Source: Novosphingobium ginsenosidimutans (GTDB lineage: Bacteria > Pseudomonadota > Alphaproteobacteria > Sphingomonadales > Sphingomonadaceae). From it: a DNA stretch of 64,000 bases. Made by a program: the position numbers and the translations under genes. The stretch lies in the NCBI RefSeq assembly GCF_007954425.1, contig NZ_CP042345.1:496001-560000 (forward strand), read 5' to 3'. Positions within the stretch are counted from its first letter, which is position 1, and each line of letters begins with the position of its first letter. The notes beneath the pieces are model-generated. The model made no database searches. It was not told the DNA's origin and saw nothing but the letters and a program-made list of their open reading frames with translations. Shown piece after piece: positions 53,106 to 61,397 of the stretch.

Positions 53106-54793
53106 TTGGTGCGCTCGCAGCTGTTGCCCGCCCCAGCGTCGAGATCGAGGCAGCGGCCATCGAAGGCGCCATCGTCAACCTTCAAACCAATGGCGGCGGC
53201 CAGTGTCGGCGCAATATCGACCGTCTCGACCGGGTTGGGCTGCTCGAACCCGGCCATGCCCTTTCGCCAGAACAGCATCGGCACGCGCCGGTCATAGTCC
53301 CAGACGCTGCCGTGAGTGGCGACGAAGGCCCCCGCGACCGGAACCGGGATCGGCGTGATCGCCCGGTTCAGCACCACCACCACATCCCCCGACCGCTCGG
53401 CCATGAACGAGGCGCGGGCGCGCTCACGGATCGACCAGTCCTGGGGATTGCCGGTGGGCACCGGGGTTGCAGAAAGTTCGCCGGCGGTGAAGGCGGCAGC
53501 CACTTGCGGATGGTTGCGAGTCAGGTTGACCAGTTCCTCGATCACGCGGGTGCGGGCAGCGCCAATAACCGAAGCATTGACGTACATGTCGCCAAACGGC
53601 CCGTCGCCATAGATCAGCGGCTGTCCCTGCGGTGCGGCCACGCCGGTGCGCTTGGTGATTTCCGCCCCCAAGGCCGCCGGCATCAGGGCCATGTCGGCGC
53701 GGGCGGCCCCAGGCATGGCCTGTTCACGCAGCCGTTCGGGCGCGTCATGGCCGCCATGATCGGCCGTCAGCACCACCAAGTAGTCGATCTTGCGCTTGTC
53801 GAGCGCGGCGAACAGCCGGCCGATCGTGCGGTCCAGCTCGGCCATCTGGATGCACATTTCGACCCCTTCGGTGCCGAGCGCGTGTCCGATGTAATCATTG
53901 GCCGAAAGGCTGACTGACAGCACGTCGGGCGCAGAGCCCTGGCCCAGCTTCAGCTCGTCAACCAGGCCAATTGCAAGATCGACCGTTGCCCCATCCATCC
54001 GCGGCGAAACTCGCAGTACATCGGGCTTGGCCCCCTTGGGCAAGGCGAAGCGAAAGGTTCCAACCGTGCCATTGCCGATCGTCACGGCCCGGTCGCGCGG
54101 GCCGCACCAGACCGGCGGCTTGAGCGCCGGCGCCCCCTTGGCCAGCAAGGCACTGGTGGCCGCATTGACGCGCAGCGCAGCCGGGGTCAGCTCGCGGCCC
54201 TTGAAGGTCGTGAAGGCGCTACCCTTCCACCAATAGCCGGCGTCGATCTTGTGCCCGCCCATCATTACCACGGCGCGATCCTTGGCCGAGACGGCAACAT
54301 TGCGGGTCGCGGGGTTGGCGGCCTTCATCAGTTCGCCCAGGGTCGGCACCTTGAGCAGGTTGGCCGAGACGACCGGATTGCCCGGGGTGCTGGCCGGATC
54401 GGTCAGGTCTTCTGAGCAATAGATCTTCTTCTCCGCGCGCGCGATCGCCGGATTGAACCAGTTGTTGGCAATGATCCCGTTGCGGGCCGGACGCGCGCCG
54501 GTCAGGATCGTCGAGTGCCCGGGGCAGGTCTCAGTTGCGGCATGCGACTGGAACCCCGAAGGGAAGACTGCGCCGCTCAGCAGGCGCGCGAACCCGCCGG
54601 TGAAGTGCTCGCGATACTGGGCGAACAGATCGGCCGATAGCTGATCGACCGACAGCGCCAGGACCAGTTGCGGGCGGGCGGGCTCGGCAGTTGGGGCTGG
54701 AGCCGATGCCGCCGCTGGCTGACCTTGGGCCAAAGCCGGGGCTGACAGGCCCAGGGCGGCAGTGGCAAACAGGCTAACAACGGTGCGGCGCAT
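53102..54793 (-). CDS. PafA-like alkaline phosphatase superfamily protein
   Basis: 563 residues from the ATG at 54793. The signal peptide ends near ALAQ (residue 23). The nucleophile is a Thr (T89) in ATETCPGHSTILTG. Metal ligands sit in LTADHGGHDAPE and FVATHGSVWDYDRRVPMLFW. This is a periplasmic phosphomonoesterase of the PafA class, which works on many substrates and is not always Pi-regulated. It overlaps the hydroxylase gene by 4 bases. Confidence 0.88.
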   Translation of the reverse strand: MRRTVVSLFATAALGLSAPALAQGQPAAASAPAPTAEPARPQLVLALSVDQLSADLFAQYREHFTGGFARLLSGAVFPSGFQSHAATETCPGHSTILTGARPARNGIIANNWFNPAIARAEKKIYCSEDLTDPASTPGNPVVSANLLKVPTLGELMKAANPATRNVAVSAKDRAVVMMGGHKIDAGYWWKGSAFTTFKGRELTPAALRVNAATSALLAKGAPALKPPVWCGPRDRAVTIGNGTVGTFRFALPKGAKPDVLRVSPRMDGATVDLAIGLVDELKLGQGSAPDVLSVSLSANDYIGHALGTEGVEMCIQMAELDRTIGRLFAALDKRKIDYLVVLTADHGGHDAPERLREQAMPGAARADMALMPAALGAEITKRTGVAAPQGQPLIYGDGPFGDMYVNASVIGAARTRVIEELVNLTRNHPQVAAAFTAGELSATPVPTGNPQDWSIRERARASFMAERSGDVVVVLNRAITPIPVPVAGAFVATHGSVWDYDRRVPMLFWRKGMAGFEQPNPVETVDIAPTLAAAIGLKVDDGAFDGRCLDLDAGAGNSCERTK

Positions 54794-54893
54794 GGGTGAA
54801 TCCTTGCTTTGATCGCCGAAATCGGCAAGGCCCTGATGGCGTTGCCAGCGCCCAAGTGCAAGGCCTGCGAAAGGCCAAGGAGAAGACATTTCG

Positions 54894-56927
54894 ATGCCCC
54901 GCCTTGCGGCACTGATCGCCTTCCTGTTGCAGTTGCTGATCCTGGTGGCCAGTCCGGCGCGCGCGGGCGAAACCAACATCGTCGCAACCCTGTTGGCGGA
55001 AGGCCCGGCCATGCCCGGCCGCACGGTGACGCTGGCGATCGACATGCAGCCAAAGCCCGGCTGGCATGGCTATTGGCAGAACCCGGGCGATGCCGGCCAG
55101 GGCATGAGCGTTGCCTGGTCGCTACCCCCGGGCGCCAAGGCTGGCGCCCTGGCCTATCCGGTGCCTGCCACGCTGACCATCGCCGGGCTGATGAACCACG
55201 TGTTCAAGACCGAATATGCCGTGCTGGTGCCCTTCACCGTTCCGGCGGACGCCAAGCCCGGGCAGGTGCTGGACCTGCGCGCCAAGGCACAATGGCTGGC
55301 CTGCACCGACGAGATCTGCGTGCCGGAACAAGGCGAACTCGCCGCCAGGGTGACGGTCGGCGCGCCGGGCCAACCCGATGCGCGGTTTGACCGCTGGCGC
55401 GCTGCGCTCCCCGCCCCGCTCGGCAGTCCGGCGCGCTTCGCCTTTGCGAACCGCAAGCTGCGCGTTGCGATCCCGCTTCCGGCGGCGATGCAGGTAAGCG
55501 AGCCGCACCTGTTCCTCGCCACGGGCAGCGTGGTCGATTATGCCGCCCCGCAAGCCTTCTTCCGGGCAGGCGACCTGCTGGTGGCCGAAGTGCCGGTGGC
55601 AAAGTACGATCCGGCCCAGCCCGGCGCGATCGAGGCCGTCCTGCGGCTCAATCCTCATGGCGACGGGGTGACAATCAGTGCCGCGCCGGGCGACGTTCCG
55701 ACCGGTGGGGAACCACTGACCGCCAGCGCGAGCGCCGCACCTTCGCTTGCCTGGCTGATCCTGGCGGCACTGGCGGGCGGCCTGCTGCTCAATGTGATGC
55801 CCTGTGTCTTCCCGATCCTGAGCCTCAAGGCGCTGAGCCTGGCCCGCGCCGGTGAAAGCGCGAGCCAGGCCCGCGCCGAAGGCCTGGCTTATACCGCGGG
55901 CGTCGTGATCGCCTGCCTGGCGCTCGGCGGCTTGCTGCTGGGCCTGCGCGCGGCCGGGCAGGAAGTGGGCTGGGCTTTCCAGTTGCAGGAGCCGCTGGTG
56001 GTCGCCGCGCTGCTGCTGCTGGCCGTGGCGATCACGGCCAATCTGCTGGGCTTGTACGAATTCATGGTGCCGGGGTTCGCCAGCGAAGGTTCACCGCAAG
56101 GTGCCTTTGCCACGGGCCTGCTCGCCGCCTTTGCCGCCACGCCTTGCACCGGACCGTTTATGGCTGCGGCAATGGGCGCTGCGCTGCTGCTGCCGCCGCT
56201 GCCCGCCTTGCTGCTGTTCGCTGCGCTTGGCCTGGGGATCGCCCTGCCCTTCCTCGCCATTGCCTGGGTCCCGGCGCTACGGCGGCGGATGCCCAAGCCG
56301 GGGCCGTGGATGGGCAAGTTCCGCGCGTGGATGGCGCTGCCGATGGGACTTACCGCGCTGGCGCTCATCTGGCTGGCCAGCCGGATCGGTGGCAATGCCT
56401 TTGCCTTCGCGCTGGGCCTGATCGCGGTGATCGTGGTGGCCGCGCTGGTCCTGCTCGGCCGGCGCCAGCGCAATGGCCTGGCCGGCGGGCGGCTGTGGTG
56501 GAGCGGCCTCGCCGCGCTGCTGGCGCTTGCGGCGATTGGTCTGCCCGGCATGGTCCGCGCGCCATCCGCCAGTCCCGAGGCGGGCCTGCTCGATGCCCGA
56601 CCTTTCAGCGAGCAAGCCCTTGCCGCGGCCCGCGCCAGCGGCAAGCCGGTGTTCGTCTACATGACCGCCGACTGGTGCCTGTCCTGCAAGGTCAACGAAC
56701 GCGTCGCGATTGAGCGCGAGCCGACCCGCGAAGCCTTCCGCAAAGCCGGGGTGATCGTGCTGCGCGGCGATTGGACCCGGCGCGATCCGGCGATCACCCG
56801 GTTCCTCACGGCGCAGGGCGCGGCGGGGATCCCGCTTTATCTGTGGTATCCCGCCAGCGGCGGCGCGCCTGCCCAATTGCCGCAGGTGCTGGGGCCGGAC
56901 AGCCTGGTCGAACAGGCCCAGCGGTAA
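54894..56927 (+). CDS. DsbD/ScsB-type thiol:disulfide interchange protein
   Basis: 677 residues. A signal peptide is followed by an N-terminal beta domain with AKAQWLACTDEICVPEQGEL (reactive Cys pair). An eight-helix CcdA-like core follows, with Cys in LNVMPCVFPILSLKALSLA and AATPCTGPFM. The C-terminal thioredoxin domain contains ADWCLSCKVNERVAIERE. It moves reducing electrons from the cytosol to periplasmic targets, and would suit copper or cytochrome maturation. It ends 15 bases before an FNR-like box. Confidence 0.92.
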   Translation: MPRLAALIAFLLQLLILVASPARAGETNIVATLLAEGPAMPGRTVTLAIDMQPKPGWHGYWQNPGDAGQGMSVAWSLPPGAKAGALAYPVPATLTIAGLMNHVFKTEYAVLVPFTVPADAKPGQVLDLRAKAQWLACTDEICVPEQGELAARVTVGAPGQPDARFDRWRAALPAPLGSPARFAFANRKLRVAIPLPAAMQVSEPHLFLATGSVVDYAAPQAFFRAGDLLVAEVPVAKYDPAQPGAIEAVLRLNPHGDGVTISAAPGDVPTGGEPLTASASAAPSLAWLILAALAGGLLLNVMPCVFPILSLKALSLARAGESASQARAEGLAYTAGVVIACLALGGLLLGLRAAGQEVGWAFQLQEPLVVAALLLLAVAITANLLGLYEFMVPGFASEGSPQGAFATGLLAAFAATPCTGPFMAAAMGAALLLPPLPALLLFAALGLGIALPFLAIAWVPALRRRMPKPGPWMGKFRAWMALPMGLTALALIWLASRIGGNAFAFALGLIAVIVVAALVLLGRRQRNGLAGGRLWWSGLAALLALAAIGLPGMVRAPSASPEAGLLDARPFSEQALAAARASGKPVFVYMTADWCLSCKVNERVAIEREPTREAFRKAGVIVLRGDWTRRDPAITRFLTAQGAAGIPLYLWYPASGGAPAQLPQVLGPDSLVEQAQR

Positions 56928-56941
56928 ATTTAATCGCGCAG

Positions 56942-56955
56942 TTGATTTTGGTCAA
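56942..56955 (+). promoter_or_regulatory. FNR/FixK-type box
   Basis: TTGATTTTGGTCAA, two half-sites TTGAT and GTCAA spaced by 4, an excellent match to the FNR/FixK consensus TTGAY-N4-RTCAA. It lies 14 bases after the dsbD stop and about 40 bases before a two-hairpin RNA-like segment, the class-II activator distance. The neighbouring genes are for low-oxygen respiration. Confidence 0.72.
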
Positions 56956-56984
56956 AGCTTTGGCTGCATGACCGTTCCATCAGG

Positions 56985-57066
56985 GAGACAAGACGGGAGC
57001 CAGCCGGTTCCCCTCAAAAATTCTCCCCACCTGGAGCGGCTGCACAGTACAGCCGCTCTTTTTTTT
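56985..57066 (+). ncRNA. Candidate FNR-controlled small RNA
   Basis: Downstream of the FNR-like box the plus strand shows a first hairpin GGGAGCC-AGCC-GGTTCCC (56995-57012). A single-stranded A/C-rich linker CTCAAAAATTCTCCCCACCT follows (57013-57032), and then a perfect 9-bp terminator stem with eight U. The C-rich linker could pair with ribosome-binding sites. The size (about 80 nt) and layout are those of trans-acting sRNAs. The start point is estimated and a 3'-UTR of dsbD is an alternative. Confidence 0.55.
57034..57066 (+). terminator. Strong Rho-independent terminator
   Basis: Perfect 9-bp stem GAGCGGCTG/CAGCCGCTC with a 7-base loop CACAGTA, followed by eight T. It ends the dsbD transcript or the candidate sRNA, three bases before the convergent hemN stop. 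Confidence 0.92.
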
Positions 57067-57069
57067 GGC

Positions 57070-58419
57070 TTAAACAGCAGAGCTGAACCGGCGGACAGAA
57101 TCCTGCCGATAGGGATCGAACAGCGCCGCGATAGTGCGGGCATAGGGCAGCGCTTCGGGCAGCAGCCGCAGGGTGCCGTGATCGAGTTCGGCCAGTTCGC
57201 GATCGATGAAAGGCAGCAGCCGCATCAGCACTTCGTTGGCGAGATCGGGATCGAGGCGCGCCTCACCCCGGCAGAGGATCCCTTCGATCACCGCGCCGCG
57301 GCGCTGATCGTCGGCACTGCGGATCAGGCCGCCCGAAGCCGGCAGGCGATCCTGCGACAGCAGCATGCGGTAGCGCCCGGCATTCTTCTCGTTCTGCCAG
57401 ATAATTCCCGGCATCATCGTGATCGCAGAAGCGCCCAGGCCGACGAGCACCGGGGCCTGATCATCGGTAAAGCCCTGGAAGTTGCGCCGCAGCGTGCCGT
57501 CCTGCACGGCGCGGGCCATGGCATCGCCGGGCCGCGCGAAGTGATCGAAGCCGACCGGCAAATAGCCTTCACCCACCAGCAACCGATACCCGAACTGGGC
57601 CATGGCAAAGCGCGTTGCCTGATCTGGCAGATGGCTGCCATCGATCCGGCGCTGGCGCGGGATCAGGTTCGGGACATGGGCATAGCCGAACAGCGCGATC
57701 CGATCCGCGCCGAGTTCGACCGTGCGGCGCAGCGAGGCTTCAAGGTCCGCCAGGGTCTGGCCGGGGAGGCCATACATCAGATCGAAATTGAGCGAGGTCA
57801 CACCGGCCCCGCGCAACATCTCTGTACCGCGCGCGATCAGGGCATCATCCTGAACCCGGCCAATCGCGGCCTGGAGGTGCGGGGCGAAGGTCTGCACACC
57901 CATACTGGCATGGCTGACGCCGACCCAACCAAGGACTTCGGCCCATTCGGTTGTCAGGGTGCGGGGGTCGACCTCGATCGACAGCAGCGGCTCGGCCAGT
58001 GAGACATGGAGCGTCAGCGCATCGACCAGCCGGACAAAGTCGGTCGGCGTGATCGCATTGGGGCTGCCGCCACCGAAGGCGATCCGGCGCGCGGCGATCC
58101 GGCCGTCGAGCCGAACGCCGGCCAGGGCGATTTCGCGGTGCAGGGCATCTAGGTAGCTCGCAAGGCGTTGGCGGCGGTTGGCCGCGCCGGTGTTGCAGCC
58201 GCAGTACCAGCAGATCTGCTCGCAAAACGGGATGTGGACATAGAGCGAGACATCGCCCGACACGCCGCGCAGGGCGGCATCGGCATCGACGCTGCCAATC
58301 CCCTCACCAAACTCCGCCGCAGTGGGGAAGCTGGTATAGCGCGGGACCGGCACGGCGAGCAGATCGGGATAGTACGGCCACATGCCGGTGCTTGTCGGGG
58401 ATTCGGACCCGGGCGTCAT
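57070..58419 (-). CDS. hemN: Oxygen-independent coproporphyrinogen-III oxidase
   Basis: 449 residues. Radical SAM enzyme that decarboxylates coproporphyrinogen without O2. YVHIPFCEQICWYCGCNT carries C66, C70, C73 and C75. The ATG at 58419 overlaps the TGA of the preceding small gene (ATGA), which favours it over the internal ATG at 58383 (MWPYYPDL). It is the last gene of the cbb3 oxidase operon. Confidence 0.95.
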   Translation of the reverse strand: MTPGSESPTSTGMWPYYPDLLAVPVPRYTSFPTAAEFGEGIGSVDADAALRGVSGDVSLYVHIPFCEQICWYCGCNTGAANRRQRLASYLDALHREIALAGVRLDGRIAARRIAFGGGSPNAITPTDFVRLVDALTLHVSLAEPLLSIEVDPRTLTTEWAEVLGWVGVSHASMGVQTFAPHLQAAIGRVQDDALIARGTEMLRGAGVTSLNFDLMYGLPGQTLADLEASLRRTVELGADRIALFGYAHVPNLIPRQRRIDGSHLPDQATRFAMAQFGYRLLVGEGYLPVGFDHFARPGDAMARAVQDGTLRRNFQGFTDDQAPVLVGLGASAITMMPGIIWQNEKNAGRYRMLLSQDRLPASGGLIRSADDQRRGAVIEGILCRGEARLDPDLANEVLMRLLPFIDRELAELDHGTLRLLPEALPYARTIAALFDPYRQDSVRRFSSAV

Positions 58420-58664
58420 TGCGCTGGCTCAATTTGCAGCGCGCCGGCGCGCTTGCGCGACGTGCCGCCGTGGCAGCCTTTGACGCAATCCTGCGCTCCG
58501 CCCTTGCCCGGACTGTCGCCGCCCTTCGGGATCGTGACCAGCCGAATCTGTCCATCGCCCGTGCAGATCGGCACCAGCAGGCTGTCACTGGCCATCACCG
58601 GCGCCGCGTGGAGCGCGGCGGGTGCTATGGCCAGCAAGGCGAAGAAGCGCAGGAACCGGTTCAT
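58416..58664 (-). CDS. Small secreted Cys-containing protein of the cco operon
   Basis: 82 residues. A signal peptide ends near HAAP (about residues 19-22), then a short polar chain with four candidate metal ligands: C34 (VPICTGDGQ) and C60, C64 and H65 (DCVKGCHGG). Bracketed by 4-base overlaps with ccoS and hemN, so it is part of the cbb3 assembly operon. The spacing CxxxCH suggests copper or iron-sulfur handling, but no family is recognised with certainty. Confidence 0.75.
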   Translation of the reverse strand: MNRFLRFFALLAIAPAALHAAPVMASDSLLVPICTGDGQIRLVTIPKGGDSPGKGGAQDCVKGCHGGTSRKRAGALQIEPAQ

Positions 58665-58816
58665 GCCGCCTTGTCATCCTCGTCATCGATCAGGATCCGC
58701 GCGGCGGCCCCATCAAGGTCGTCAAACTGTCCGCGCTTGAGCGCCCAGAAGAAGGCCAGCAGCCCCAGCATTCCCAGGCCCAGCGCGACCGGGATCAGGA
58801 TGGCCAGTCCGTTCAC
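58661..58816 (-). CDS. ccoS: cbb3 oxidase maturation protein CcoS
   Basis: 51 residues from GTG at 58816, which overlaps the ccoI stop (GTGA). A single membrane helix (about 4-24) is followed by the CcoS-typical KRGQFDDLDGAAARIL, acidic tail. CcoS is needed for heme and copper insertion into cbb3. Confidence 0.9.
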   Translation of the reverse strand: MNGLAILIPVALGLGMLGLLAFFWALKRGQFDDLDGAAARILIDDEDDKAA

Positions 58817-60936
58817 CGCGCGGCTCCATAAAGGCGCAGCGAATTGGCAATGACGATCAAGGAGCTGGTCGACATGGCCACGGCTGCGATCAGCGGGGTG
58901 ACGAGGCCGGCCATGGCCAGCGGCACGGCCAGCGCATTGTAGCCGATGGCGAGTATGAAGTTCTGCTTCACCACCGCCATGGTCCGGCGCGCGGCGCGCA
59001 CCCCGCGCGGCAGGGCGAGCAGCGAGTCCCCCAGGAACACCAGGTCCGCCGCCTGCCGCCCCACATCGCTGGCACTGCCCGGCGCGATCGAGGCGTTTGC
59101 GGCCGCAAGTGCGGGGCCATCGTTCAGCCCGTCGCCCGCCATCAGCACCTTGTACCCGGCGGCCTGGAGCCGCGCGATGGCAGACTGCTTGTCGGCGGGG
59201 CTGGCCCCGGCCTGGGCGGTCAGGCCCGTCTGGCGAGAGACTTCGGCCACCGCAGCGGGGTTGTCGCCGGAGAGGATCGTCGCCTCGATGCCCAGCACCT
59301 TCAGTTCCGCCAGCGCTTGTTCGGCATCGGGGCGGATGCGATCGGCAAAGGAAATCAGGCGGACCGGACGTGTGCCAATGGCGAGCGCCGCAGCGATGCC
59401 GGTGGCGCTGTCCGGCCGGCGCAGCGCGACTGCCTGTCCCTGCCACAAGGCCGAAACCCCGCGGCCGGCTTCCTCGGCAACGTCCTGCAATTCGGCAGCG
59501 CGGGTCCCTGCGGCGCTGAGCGCATCGGCCAAGGCGCGCGACAGCGGGTGGCGGCTGTGCGTGGCGAGCGCCAGGGCAACTGCAGCTTCATCGCCATCCA
59601 GCGCCGCAAGGCTGGCGGGATCGGGCAGCGGGCGGCCCAGCGTCAGCGTGCCGGTCTTGTCCAGCAGCGCGCGGTCGATATTGGCCAGCCGTTCGAGCGC
59701 CTCCCCGTCCTTGACCATGATCCCGGCGCGCATCAACGCCCCGCTCGCCACCACCTGCGCCACCGGCACGGCCAGGCCGAGCGCGCAGGGGCAGGTGATG
59801 ATCAGCACGGCAATCGCGATCACCAGCGAATGGTGCAGCCCCGCCCCGGCGATCAGCCAGCCGGCCAGCGTCAGCGCGGCGAGCGTGTGGACAGCGGGCG
59901 CATAGAGCCGCGAGGCCCGGTCGGCGATCCGGACATAGCGCGAGCGGATCTGCCCCGCCGCCTCCATCAGCCGCGCAATCTCGGCCAGCGAGGTGTCGGA
60001 TCCGGCAGCGGTGACCTTTACGTCAACGGGAGCATCAAGGTTGAGCGTGCCGGCGTGGACTTCGTCTCCGGCCAGCATGGCTACGGGAGCGCTCTCGCCG
60101 GTCAGCAGCGAGCGGTCGAACCGGCTCTGGCCGGTCACGATCGCTCCGTCCGCTGCCAGCCGTTCCCCGGCGGCGACGCGCATCACCATCCCCGGCACCA
60201 GATCGCGCGCGGCAATCCACTGGGCGGTGCCGTCCTTGCTTACCACCATTGCGCCCGGGGCAGCCTGACGCAGCAGGGCATCGACCCCGGCCCGGGCGCG
60301 GTCGCGCATCATCGCGTCAAGCACGCGGCCTGCCAGCAGGAACAGCAGCAACATCAGCGTGCCATCGAACCAGGCCTCATGCCCGCCGGTGGCGGTTTCA
60401 TAGAGGCTGAGGCCGGTCGCCAGTGTCACCCCGATCGAGATCGGCACGTCCATGTTGGTGCTGCGCTGCTTCAGCGCGCCCCAGGCCGAGGTGAAGAACG
60501 GCCGCCCGGCATAGGCAATCGCCGGCACGCCGATCATCGCCGAAAGCCAGTGGAACAGGTCACGTGTGCTGCCGTCAGCCCCCGACCAGATCGAGACTGA
60601 GAGCAGCATCACGTTCATGCAGGCAAAGGCCGCCACAGCGAGCGGGGCGAGCAGCGGCTTCACCGCAGAAGGCGGCGCGGAAAGGTCTTCAACCCGCGGT
60701 TGGCTGGCGAACCCGGCGTCGGCCAGTGCGGCCATCAGCTCTGGCTCGCGCACGGCCGCTTCATGCTCGACCCGCACCTGCCGCGCGGTGAGGTTTACAC
60801 GCGCAGAATGGACCCCCGGGAGTCCGGCAAAAGCCCGCTCGACCTTACCCATGCAGCCGGCGCAATGCATCCCCGGCACGACCAGCACCGTCGCCTCGAG
60901 CGGCGTGACATCATCGAGGCGGGCCGGGGCGTTCAT
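58813..60936 (-). CDS. ccoI: Copper-translocating P-type ATPase for cbb3 oxidase
   Basis: 707 residues from the ATG at 60936. N-terminal heavy-metal domain (GMHCAGC, C25 and C28), eight membrane helices with the CPC motif TCPCALGLAVP, the phosphorylation site DKTGTLTLG and the hinge GDGLNDGPAL. CcoI/FixI type exports Cu(I) to the periplasm for CcoN. Overlaps ccoH by 4 bases. Confidence 0.95.
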   Translation of the reverse strand: MNAPARLDDVTPLEATVLVVPGMHCAGCMGKVERAFAGLPGVHSARVNLTARQVRVEHEAAVREPELMAALADAGFASQPRVEDLSAPPSAVKPLLAPLAVAAFACMNVMLLSVSIWSGADGSTRDLFHWLSAMIGVPAIAYAGRPFFTSAWGALKQRSTNMDVPISIGVTLATGLSLYETATGGHEAWFDGTLMLLLFLLAGRVLDAMMRDRARAGVDALLRQAAPGAMVVSKDGTAQWIAARDLVPGMVMRVAAGERLAADGAIVTGQSRFDRSLLTGESAPVAMLAGDEVHAGTLNLDAPVDVKVTAAGSDTSLAEIARLMEAAGQIRSRYVRIADRASRLYAPAVHTLAALTLAGWLIAGAGLHHSLVIAIAVLIITCPCALGLAVPVAQVVASGALMRAGIMVKDGEALERLANIDRALLDKTGTLTLGRPLPDPASLAALDGDEAAVALALATHSRHPLSRALADALSAAGTRAAELQDVAEEAGRGVSALWQGQAVALRRPDSATGIAAALAIGTRPVRLISFADRIRPDAEQALAELKVLGIEATILSGDNPAAVAEVSRQTGLTAQAGASPADKQSAIARLQAAGYKVLMAGDGLNDGPALAAANASIAPGSASDVGRQAADLVFLGDSLLALPRGVRAARRTMAVVKQNFILAIGYNALAVPLAMAGLVTPLIAAVAMSTSSLIVIANSLRLYGAAR

Positions 60937-61397
60937 CGCAGTTCCTGTTCTTCGCGCCACTTGGCGTTACCGGCCTCGGCGGCAATGCGTACCATCCAGC
61001 GGCCTGGCGCGACCGCCCTGGTCGAGACGAAAGCCCCATCGGCGGCGCGGACGAAGACCAGCGCCTGGTCCGGCGCATGGCCCAGCGGGTGGCGCGCCAC
61101 GGCGCTGACCGTCAGCCCGTCCGGCGCCCCGGCAAAGCGCACTGCCACCCGGTCATCCGGCAAGCGTGCCAGCGTGGCGCTCCAGCCCAGCTTCTGCTGG
61201 GCGGCAGCAGCACCCAGCCACTTGTTGTAGTGCTGGCTGGCGACATAGGAGTTCTCCACCACCACGCCGCCAAAGGTCGAGCTGGCGAAATGCGCCATAG
61301 TGAAGTTGACCGCCATGACGATCCCGAAGAACACCACGAAAATCGCAGTGACCTTGCGGCCGGTGAGTTGGCCTTTGGTGCTGGCAGCGATGGTCAT
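60933..61397 (-). CDS. ccoH: cbb3 oxidase assembly protein CcoH (FixH)
   Basis: 154 residues. One N-terminal membrane helix (about 14-36) then a periplasmic FixH domain (HYNKWLGAAAAQQKLGW, RWMVRIAAEAGNAKW). Helps assemble the cbb3 complex. 4-base overlaps on both sides. Confidence 0.92.
   Translation of the reverse strand: MTIAASTKGQLTGRKVTAIFVVFFGIVMAVNFTMAHFASSTFGGVVVENSYVASQHYNKWLGAAAAQQKLGWSATLARLPDDRVAVRFAGAPDGLTVSAVARHPLGHAPDQALVFVRAADGAFVSTRAVAPGRWMVRIAAEAGNAKWREEQELR

Noticed and set aside
58411..58424. Second FNR-like box TTGCGCTGGCTCAA at the hemN start
   Set aside because: Half-sites are degenerate, it lies within coding sequence at the junction of hemN and the small gene, and a promoter there would start inside hemN.
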